Assembly: GCF_949987535.1 (NCBI RefSeq)
Contig: NC_080074.1
Coordinates: forward strand, 28,045,268 to 28,109,267
Direction: 5' to 3'
Origin: Balaenoptera acutorostrata
Taxonomy: Eukaryota > Chordata > Mammalia > Artiodactyla > Balaenopteridae
DNA: 64,000 nucleotides
In this document: positions 56,195 through 64,000 of the stretch, piece after piece
How positions within the stretch are numbered: the stretch's first letter is position 1
Layout: every line of letters begins with the position of its first letter
Position numbers and translations under genes: made by a program
The notes under the pieces: model-generated
Told to the model about the DNA's origin: nothing
Seen by the model: the letters and a program-made list of their open reading frames with translations, nothing else
Database searches by the model: none

Positions 56195-56690
56195 GCGGTA
56201 TACTTCCCCACTCCCTGACTTAGGGTCTTGCCTTGGAGTTTGCTTTGGGCAATGGAATGTTAGCAGATGTGATGTAAGCAGAGGCTTGAAATGTGCTTGT
56301 GTAGTTGGACTTTTCTTGTGCTTCTGTATCACTAAGAGAGGTACTTGTTCCCAGGTAGCCCCTGCGCCTTCATGCTGGGCCTAGAAGGAGGGAAGTTTTA
56401 TCTTGATTCTAAAAAGGGAGCCAAGACAGGGATATTCCTTTTCTACCTCTCGTGGTTATCATCTGCATGTTGATTGAATGTGGGGCAGCCGTCTTGGGAC
56501 CATTACAGGAAACTGCCTTAAGAAGATAAGCCATCGTACAGAGGATGGTAGAGAGGCAATACGGGAGAAATATCTGTCATGGTAAAGCCACTGAGCTACT
56601 GGATTCACCAACCCTGAAACCGCCCTGTCTCCACACTCTTGCTATATGAGGTGATAAACATTCCCATTTTCTAAACCACTTTGCTTGCGT
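56195..56690 (+). mobile_element. MLT1-like LTR fragment
   Basis: 'gggcaatggaatgttagcag', 'atgtgatgtaagcagaggct' and 'tgaaatgtgcttgtgtagtt', then 'taagccatcgtacagagg' and 'aaagccactgagctact', follow the order of an MLT1-type LTR. Confidence 0.6.
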
Positions 56691-57139
56691 TTTCTCTTCC
56701 TTGTAGCTGGTAGCATCCCAAGATCACTCAAGAATCATCATCATGACTTTTAAGTGCTAAAGATGTTTGAGGTTGTAAAAGGTCGTAAGTAAAAAATTGA
56801 ATAATTATCTCCACCTTATAGATGGAGGTCCTTGTCAGCCTTGGTTAGAAGATGATACTAGAAAATGACCTTTGAGGGTTGGATCAAGTCTGACTTCTTT
56901 TGGCCTGAACCAGTCATTTTGGTTCATCATCAAATTCTGTCTGGTGTTATCATTTCCACTCTTTTTTAAAGTCCAATTTCCTTAAAGGAACGAAACAGGT
57001 CTGAGGGTCTAGAAGTTGTGTATCATGTATTTTGTTGGTCTAGAGCTTAACAAGTGAAGCTAATTCATGATTAACGTTCACGCACAGCTTTCACCCCTCT
57101 GGTCCCCACCTTAGGGAAAAGGTAACACTGCATAGTTGA

Positions 57140-57335
57140 AGAAGCAGAGTATTTGGAGTTCATTAGTTCTGAATTCAAGTCTTGGCTAGTTGGAATGATC
57201 TTGTGCAAGTCACTTAATGTCTTTAAGTCTCAGTCTCATTTGTAAAACAGGGATAATTATATGGACTTTTAAGTTTGGGGAATAAAATATAAAGTATAAA
57301 GTACATAATAGGTGCTCTGTAGATGATCATTGTCT
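57140..57335 (+). mobile_element. MIR SINE
   Basis: 'ctgaattcaagtcttggcta', 'gcaagtcacttaatgtcttt', 'tcatttgtaaaacagggata' and 'acataataggtgctctg' are near-canonical. Confidence 0.9.
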
Positions 57336-58214
57336 TCCTCCTCCCCGTCTCCCACGGCAAAATATTTCTTTGATTATAAAGAAGACAAGCCTAAACATCA
57401 TGAGTGGCTGGACTTGGAAAAGCCCATGCCTTACTGCTAAAGTCAGTAACAATCATTTTTGTAAACAAGGAACAAGACAGAGCCATCCTTCTAGAAAGCA
57501 CTGTATGCTCTCAGGAAGAAAGATGGAACAGTAATAGAAGGAGGTATTATAGCTGCCCTCACTTCTGTCCCCCAAACCATGTATTTATTTTTAATGTAAA
57601 ATATATGACAACCTGGACATTTTTTAATATGGCAATTTTAAAAAGATTATTCTGCCATTCAAACTCAGGACGTATGCTTGTTTTCCCCAGAACTATTCTA
57701 AATGTCAGGACATTTAGAATTTTTCCTCAGGACATCCCTCCCAGTTATGCTAAGATTATTTTTTAGTTGTCTGGAATTTGGTAGAGTGGATGCTCTTGCG
57801 CGTGTGCACACACACATACACACATACATCCTTCAAAGCTATGTGGAGGAATTCAAGCTTTGTGGACCAAAGCGAAATTTCCTGTCCTCTGTGGAATCCC
57901 TGACACTATCTCCTGCTGGTTTCTTTATACCTTTTCTTTCATCCCCCAACACTGCCTGAAAATCAGGAATTGCCCTGGGGCTGCAGGAGCTAATGCTGTA
58001 GCCCAACGGGTTAGGCAGCTCATGATGTCAAGTGCAGAGTTCAGAAGCTGGGATGGGGCCTCTGGGTGGAGAATAGACTGAGGTCGAATTATCAACTCAC
58101 AGACTTTTTCCAGAGGGAAAATTAAGCATAAAGAGGTAAAAATGACTGTCTAATCTCAAGCTATCCAATGCCCATGAAAGGCAAGATGATTGTAAAGGTT
58201 TTGTAAGATCCCTC
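57336..58214. other. no gene recognised
   Basis: A 120-codon plus frame (57404-57766) has no known motif. A short (CA)n lies at 57806-57828 and a 'tgtcaggacatttagaattt' near-duplicate of nearby words at 57700-57722. Confidence 0.3.
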
Positions 58215-59180
58215 ATCACACATTTATTGTGTGTCAATTACCCTTACAGGCAGGAGGGATACAGAGGTGAGCAAAATCCTATCTTTAAGAAACTTACACT
58301 CTAGGGAAGAGAGACAGATAATAAAGAAATAAAATAAGAAACAGATACAGCACAAGGGCTATGGAAAACAAATAAAGCAGAAAAGGGGCTAGGAGAAAGT
58401 ATGAAGAGAGTTTTGCCATTTTAAGTGGGGTAGTTTGGTAAGCCTCACCCAGGTAACATTTGACAAAAGACTTAAGAGGGTGAGATCTAGGGGACAAGCA
58501 TTCCAGGCAGAAGGAACAGCCAATGCAAAAGCCTTGAAGTGGGAATATACCTGGAATGCGCAAGAGAAAGCAAAGAGGTCTGTGAGGCTGAAGCAGAGTG
58601 AGCAAAGGGGTATCATCTGATAGAATCAGGGTGAGGATGTGGTCCTGGTGTGGGGCTTGTAACACTGTAGGAAGCACAGTGTTTTTACTCCAAGTAGAAT
58701 GGGAAACTGTTGGCTGATTTTGAGCAGTAGAGTGACATGATTTGATTCACATGTTATAAAGATCCCTCTGGCTGCTGTAGTAAAAACAGATTATAAAGTG
58801 AGGAAACCATGGCAAAAATCTGAGTGAGACGTGAGGGTGGCCTGGACCAGGCAGGTGGCAGTAGAGGTGGAGAGAAGTAGAGACATTCTGGGTTACATTT
58901 TGAAAGTAGAACTAACAGGATCTCTTGACAGATTGGGTAAAGGGTGAGAGAGCCATAGAGGAGTCAAATACGACTCCAAGTCTTCTGGCTTGAGCACTTG
59001 GAATGACAGAGTTGCCATCAGCTGGCATTGGAAGGACTGTGGGTAGAACAGGAGTTTGGGGGGAAGAGCAGAAGCTCAGTTTGGGATGAGTTTGAGATGC
59101 CTTTAGACATCCAAGTGAGGATGTTGGGTGGGCAGCTGCTTACATGGATCTGGAGCTTAAAGGTCCTGAATACGAAGTCC
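58215..59180 (+). mobile_element. L2, about 1 kb of the 3' region, sense
   Basis: A long match to L2 in order: 'gacaagcattccaggcagaa', 'gcaaaagccttgaagtggga', 'gcagtagagtgacatgattt', 'gatccctctggctgctgtag', 'agtcaaatacgactccaagt', 'gaatgacagagttgccatca' and 'gatgcctttagacatccaag'. This is the best-preserved L2 here. It includes non-LTR ORF2-end remnants that no longer form an open frame. Confidence 0.93.
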
Positions 59181-61379
59181 CCAGCCCAGTGTCCAGATGC
59201 TCAGTAAGTGGCAGTTCCCACATCCCCAGTGTCCAGATTTGGTTCATAAATACTGCATGAAAGAGAAGACTCCCAAGCCAGTGCTGATTGTCACACTGTG
59301 TGGCTTCTCTTACCTGTCCAAGCCTGGGGTTGCTTTATAATAAAAAGAATGTCTTGATCCAAGGAACCAGTTTTTCTCTTCAACCTCATCTTTTTAAAGA
59401 GGATGACATAATTATGGATGAAATTCCTTTTCCTGCCTTCCAAAGGAGTAGTCAGCAAAAAATTTCAACACCCTTACTCAGTGTTCTCTGTACATCTCTC
59501 TCTAGCCCTTACGCACATACCTTGTGCCAGGGGGACGATTTCCTCCCTGGATCCCTCAAAACAGCTATCCTTCATTTTCTGCCTTCCCCCTTGCCCCAGT
59601 CAGTAGTTTTGGTTTCTTCTTTCTTGCCTGGAAATAACCTTCATCTTAACCCTCTCCTTTCTCTACTGCTCCCCGCTTTCCCTAAACCTAGGATTTAGTC
59701 ATCCTTTGGGGTTCCTATTTCCATAGTCTTCTTTGGATATTGAGTCCTGATTTCCTTGGACCAAGTGGTAAGGAATTTTAAAAAAATTCTTCTGGAATTG
59801 ACTGCTGAGGGCAGAGCTGCTAGAGGAGTCTCAGATTGTCCAGTGGCCTCCGGGCATTTGAGTGGTGAAGGTGGTCCTAAGAGACTGTGTTTCTGTTCCC
59901 AGGGACAGTATGTGCTCCCACCCTGCAGGTCCTTTTGGTTTGCAGATGCTGGTCACCAACCAAGAGGTAGATACCATTCAGCTTAGAGAAGTATTTCACC
60001 AGCATTTACTTTGGGGTGGAAAGTTTTACCAGGAGGTCAGCTCCTCTGGAGTTTCAGGCTGTGAAGATGGTCCTTGAAGTGTGGGGAAAAGACACTAGTG
60101 TAGGAGGAGTTTTGAGGGGGTACATCTGGAGGCAGCAAAGCCCTCTTACCTCCTGACTTCTCCTGTCTGTGCAAATGGGGGAGGTGTTGCAGGAGGCCAA
60201 GGGCCCCACGGCTTTTCTCCCCACTTTCATGCTTGGTACCACCTCAGAAAAGTCCTTGTTTCCAGGGTCAGCTCCAAACAGGAGGCACAGGTTGTTTCCT
60301 GAATGGCTCATTGGGTTTTACTTGACAGGTGTGTCCCGTGGCAGGAACAACAGCTCAAGTGTGGCTGAGCCTTGTCAAGAGGGCTTCTCGGCTTGGTCCT
60401 CCCTTCCGTCTCAGCTGATCCTTGGCTCCGTGCTTTTGAGCATCTGGGAAACTGGGCATGGCAGTAATCCCACACTTTGTTCAATGACTAGCAGACACAC
60501 AGGCGAGACAAGCCAGGAGCCCAGCCAATTCCCTTAGGAGTGTGAGCAGAGACCACGCCAGTGGGAGGAGCAGGGGGACGGGCCCTCAGCGCTGCCACCG
60601 GTGCACCCAGCCAAGCTGGCAGCCTCAGCATCTGGCATGGGCTCCGAGTCTCTGACCCCCATCTTATTCCATCCTTCCTGAGGATTCATTAAGGGGAACA
60701 CAGAAGGCTTTTTATAGGCATCCTGGTTCAGCTTCGGTAGGGTTGCTGAGAACAAAAAATATTTCTGGAGTGGACAGATCTTTAGAAACGCCCTTGCCAA
60801 AGTATTTTATTTAAATCTTCATCATGAGACATATTGATGCAAGGAGGATTTTCCTAACACCTTCAGAGCTCGGAGGGGTATTGTGTGCATGAGTTGTTTG
60901 TGTGTCAAGGAGACAGAGGAGCCCAGGGGAGGGAGGTCTTGGCTTCAGCTCTGACACTTTTAAACCGGTGGAGATCTCTGGAATCACCAAGCCAGGTCCT
61001 GTGGGGATCCTCAGACACACTCATCATGGCCGTGGAAACAATAGAGATTTCTGATATAAAATAGAAGGCAATCTCTGGTCATCACCCTTAAAAAGAACAA
61101 AGGTCTGGTTTTCATCTCTGCTCCTTGAGCTGGGGCCAGCCTTTCCTGTTCTCTCCTGTATGGACTTTGGAATAAGGAGCTGAAGGAAAACTCCTAAATG
61201 GGAAAAAGACTTCCTCTCTGAGTCCAGACAGGAGTGAGTGAACCAGTTTCAAAGTAGCAAGTTTTAACTAGCAGCTTCACTCCAGAACGTTGGAGACCCT
61301 ACATTGAACTTGATTTTAAGTGGGCCTCTGAGTTTTTCTTCCTGTTTTTCGTGTAACTGTCTGGGCTTCTAAATTACAG
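59181..61379. other. 2.2 kb without assigned repeat or gene
   Basis: The least repeat-marked part of the right third. Frames of 122-136 codons (59288-59698, 60169-60537) lack recognisable motifs. An acceptor-like 'tctgttcccag' at 59892-59902 precedes a short open stretch, but no good donor fits. 60530-60640 has several CpGs. Confidence 0.35.
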
Positions 61380-61449
61380 GGGGAACAGCCCAGGAACAGA
61401 AAAGCTGCTCTCATCTGCTTTCAGACCTGCCGCAGATGAGAGAGAAGCT
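61380..61449 (+). other. candidate 70-nt exon
   Basis: A pyrimidine-rich tract ('tttttcttcctgtttttcgt') and a possible branch region precede 'aaattacag' (acceptor, last G at 61379). The segment ends at 'gagaagct' directly before 'gtgagt' (61450-61455), the consensus donor. Two of three frames are open across all 70 nt. I do not recognise either peptide, and no partner exon was identified, so a non-coding RNA exon or chance remain possible. Confidence 0.25.
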
Positions 61450-61649
61450 GTGAGTACCTTGAAATTTCCAGTGTGGCCTCTCAGACCTGCTGGTTGGAAT
61501 AATCCTGACGAGATTTGGAGAATGGGCACAGGCACATGAGCATTTATACGCACTGAGTAGAATCTTTATCCCTTTCGGGTTCATCGGACTGTCACTGTCA
61601 CTACTGATAAATCAAGTGTGTCATCCTTTCCACTATCTCAGCACCTCAT

Positions 61650-61800
61650 GTAGAGAGCACGATGTAATGGAAGGACCCCTGCAGCTGGGGTCAGTCATGG
61701 GTTCTGCTCCCAGTTCTGCCTCTGTGAGCTGTGTGACCGTGCATGAGTCTGTTACCTTCTCTGGGCTTTACTTTATTCATCATTAAATTGTGTATGTTTG
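61650..61800 (+). mobile_element. MIR fragment
   Basis: 'gggttctgctcccagttctg', 'cctctgtgagctgtgtgacc' and 'gttaccttctctgggcttta' match the MIR head and core. Confidence 0.85.
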
Positions 61801-61824
61801 GGGGGTTACTAGATTATTCTTTTT

Positions 61825-62745
61825 TCTTTTTTCTTTTTTTAATCGTGGTAAAAAACACAACCTAAAATTTACCATCGTAACCATTTTTAAGTGTACAGTT
61901 CAGTTGTGTTAAGTATATTCGCATTTTTGTGAAACAGATCTCCAGAACTTCTTCATCTTGAAAACTGAACTCTATACGATTGAACAGCAACTCCCCTTTC
62001 CCCACTCCTCCCAGCCCCTGGTAACCACCATTCTACTTTCTGTACTGTGAAGCTGACTATTTTAGATACCTCATATAAGTGGGATCATACGATATCTATT
62101 TGTTTTTTGTGACTGTCTATTTCATTTAAATAATGCCTTCAAGGTTCATCCATGTTGTGGCATATGTCAGAATTTCCTTTTCTTTCAAAGGCTGAATTAT
62201 ATTCCTTTGTATGCAGATATCATATTTTGTTTATCCATTGATCTGTTGACAGACATTTGGGTTGTTTCCACCTCTTGGCTACTGTGAATCATGCGGCTAT
62301 GAACATTGGTGTTCAAGTGTCTGTTCAAGTCCCTGCTTTCTTTTGGAAATATATATATATATATATGTATAATTTCTGGATCACATGTTAGTTCTATTTT
62401 TAATTTTTTGAGGAACTGTCATAACGTTTTCTAAGGTGGCCGCTCATTTTACATTCCCACTAGCTGAGCACAAGGGTTCCAATTTATCTACATCCTCATT
62501 AACACTTGCTATTTTCTGGTTTTTTGATAGTTGACATTTTAGTGGGTGTGAGGTGGTAACTCATTGTGGTTTTGATTTGCATTTCTCTGATGATTAATGA
62601 TGTTGAGCATCTTTTCATGGGCTTATTGTCCATTTGTGTATCATCTTTGGAAAAATGTCTATCCAAGTCCTTTGCCCATTTTTTAATCCAGTTATTTGAT
62701 TTTTGTTGTTGTTGAGTTGTATATTAGATAATGATTGACTATCTT
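61825..62745 (-). mobile_element. L1 3' portion, antisense
   Basis: It begins in T-rich sequence. 'aacctaaaatttaccatcgt', 'aagtgtacagttcagttgtg', 'cccctggtaaccaccattct', 'ttatccattgatctgttgac', 'gtgtgaggtggtaactcatt' and 'cttttcatgggcttattgtc' follow reversed L1 3'UTR and ORF2 end. ORF2 is degraded by many stops. Confidence 0.92.
62349..62366. repeat. (AT)n tract within the L1
   Basis: About nine AT units. Confidence 0.85.
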
Positions 62746-63029
62746 TAACATTTATAACTCTACATTCTTACTGTCTTCAACCAACTTTTTTCATTCTCTT
62801 TCCTTCCTTTCAAGGGACAGATAATGGTTAATTGTCATGTCATATGTTTGTAAGAAATTGAATCCATCAGTGACTGACAGATTTTTTTTTTTTTTGCATA
62901 CTTGGATTTTTTGCTGAATGTAAGTGACAGGAAGTGAAGGTGCATTGTTTAAGGTTTGATATAGCTAGATGTCCTTCGTGAAAGGGAAACTGTGGCATGG
63001 GAATCTTTTTCCTTCTGAAGGAAATGCTT
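62746..63029. other. no recognised feature
   Basis: Contains a T-run at 62882-62895. No gene or repeat was named. Confidence 0.3.
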
Positions 63030-63220
63030 CTTCAGGACTGACTATATGCTGATCAATATTCTAAGTATTTTACATACATTAACGCATTTAATCCTCACAG
63101 CAACAACAAATTTATGAGGTAAATACCAGTATCATCCTCATTTTACAATGATGAAACTAAAGCCCAGAGAGAACAAGTAACTCACCTAAGGTCACACAGC
63201 TAGTAAGTTGAGGTCAGAGG
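63030..63220 (-). mobile_element. MIR SINE, antisense
   Basis: 'ttacatacattaacgcattt', 'aatcctcacagcaacaacaa', 'gatgaaactaaagcccagag' and 'ctaaggtcacacagctagta' are close to consensus. Confidence 0.94.
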
Positions 63221-63432
63221 TCTCTCTGCCTCCTGTCCCTCTCATCCTTAGCTGTTGCCTTGAATACAGACCTCTTTAGTCTTTGTTCTATTATACAGTA
63301 TCATCCCCCGATGCTTTTTGTCTTTATCCCCTGCCTCTCTCCCTCAACTTTCCAACCATGTCCTCTGGAACCCTATTCAATGATAAACAGAGTCCCTGTA
63401 TCCTTAACATTTCTACGAAATGTTTCCCCTAG

Positions 63433-63748
63433 GACTTCCCTGGTGGCACAGTGGTTAAGAACCCACCTGCCAATGCAGGGGACACGGGCTCCATCCCTGG
63501 TCTGGAAAGATCCCACATGCCGTGGAGCAACTAAGCCCGTGCTCCACAACTACTGAGCCTGTGCTCTAGAGCCCGCGAGCCACAACTACTGAAGCCTGCA
63601 CACCTAGAGTCCACGCTCCACAACAAGTGAAGCCACTGCAATGGGAAGCCTGCGCCCCGCAACCAAGAGTAGCCCCCTGCTCCACGCAGCTAGAGAAAGC
63701 CCGCGCCTAGCAACAAAAACCCAACACAGCCCACCCCCCAAAAAAAAG
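63433..63748 (+). mobile_element. CHR-type SINE, sense, long form
   Basis: It starts GGACTTCCCTGGTGGCACAG. The B box is mutated ('cgggctccatccc'), two 'cacaactactga' modules are present, then 'gcagctagagaaagcccgc', and a short C-then-A tail. The tail begins CCACCCCCC instead of AAATAAAT. A TSD is not convincing (only GTTTCC shared). Confidence 0.94.
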
Positions 63749-64000
63749 GTTTCCAATATTTTCTGTTGTCAGCTGAGACCTGAGTCTCTCCTGAGGTTCC
63801 TGCTTTTCTTTTATCCTTTTCAAGGGAAGGGGGCTCACTCTTACCTACCCTCTGCCCCTCAGGCTGGGAGTTGGGAATTAATGTCTCCTTTGCTCTCCAA
63901 AGCCGTTGCCAGGCTGCAGTTCCACCCCTCTTTCAGAAAATTCCCTTTGGCTTCGAGGCTCACCTCTCATCCCCATGTCATCCCTGTCATGTGTCAATCT
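63749..64000. other. no recognised feature at the window end
   Basis: C/T-rich single-copy-looking DNA, cut by the window edge. Confidence 0.3.

Noticed and set aside
59862..60077. Acceptor-like TTCCCAG at 59902 with short open frames behind it
   Set aside because: No suitable donor keeps the frame, and the peptides in all registers are unrecognised.
60169..60537. 122-codon plus-strand frame in repeat-poor DNA
   Set aside because: No recognisable motif, and opposite-strand frames are equally open. Without conservation data it cannot be separated from chance.
1..64000. CRISPR-like arrays, operons or a defence-type gene cluster
   Set aside because: No regularly spaced direct repeats with unique spacers and no compact gene order. 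The base composition, SINE, L1, MIR and LTR content are those of a mammalian chromosome.

Overview
The window is mammalian nuclear DNA, most likely from a cetacean. The best evidence is a set of eight tRNA-derived SINEs of the CHR type, with the 5' start GGACTTCCCTGGTGG and a tail of TAAA repeats. Three copies (7.4, 13.0 and 40.7 kb) lack the central block of repeated 'cacaactactga' modules, as described for the cetacean-deletion subfamilies. A young cetartiodactyl-type L1 3' end lies at 3.2 kb with perfect target-site duplications. MIR, L2, MLT1-type LTRs, Tigger1 and hAT MITEs are also present. Species cannot be resolved by reading alone.

I find no protein-coding gene, tRNA, rRNA, CRISPR array or operon. 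The many short open frames fall inside repeats, are antisense translations of the SINE or L1, or look like chance. The window reads as intergenic or deep intronic DNA. Two places have well-formed splice sites (5.80 and 61.38 kb) and could be exons of a non-coding or unrecognised transcript.

Layout: 0-10 kb is a mosaic of MIR, L2, a Tigger1 MITE, a TSD-flanked L1 end, an antisense L1 tail, an L2 split by a hAT MITE, an older sense L1 and a SINE. 10.2-13.0 kb is nearly repeat-free and keeps many CpGs (two patches, 10.95-11.33 and 11.75-12.18 kb). 13-17.5 kb holds two SINEs, an LTR-like element with a nested element, a TATA-like box, microsatellites and a compact CpG cluster at 16.56-16.93 kb. 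17.5-19.1 kb is unassigned. 19.1-21.2 kb is a long antisense L1 (3'UTR plus decayed ORF2 end) carrying a SINE. 21.2-25 kb is LTR, L2, SINE, MIR and MLT1. 25.2-39.2 kb is comparatively repeat-poor, with three blocks that look like conserved non-coding elements (25.25, 30.89 and 38.76 kb). 40-52 kb has a SINE, a second copy of the antisense L1 family, LTR-like elements, another SINE, two more L1 tails and MIRs. 52-64 kb is MIR, unassigned repeats, MLT1-like LTRs, a 1-kb L2, an antisense L1 and a final SINE.

No novel multi-gene system is visible. The points most worth a second look are the CpG cluster, the repeat-free CpG-retaining block, the two splice-site-bounded candidates, and the informative SINE and L1 insertions.
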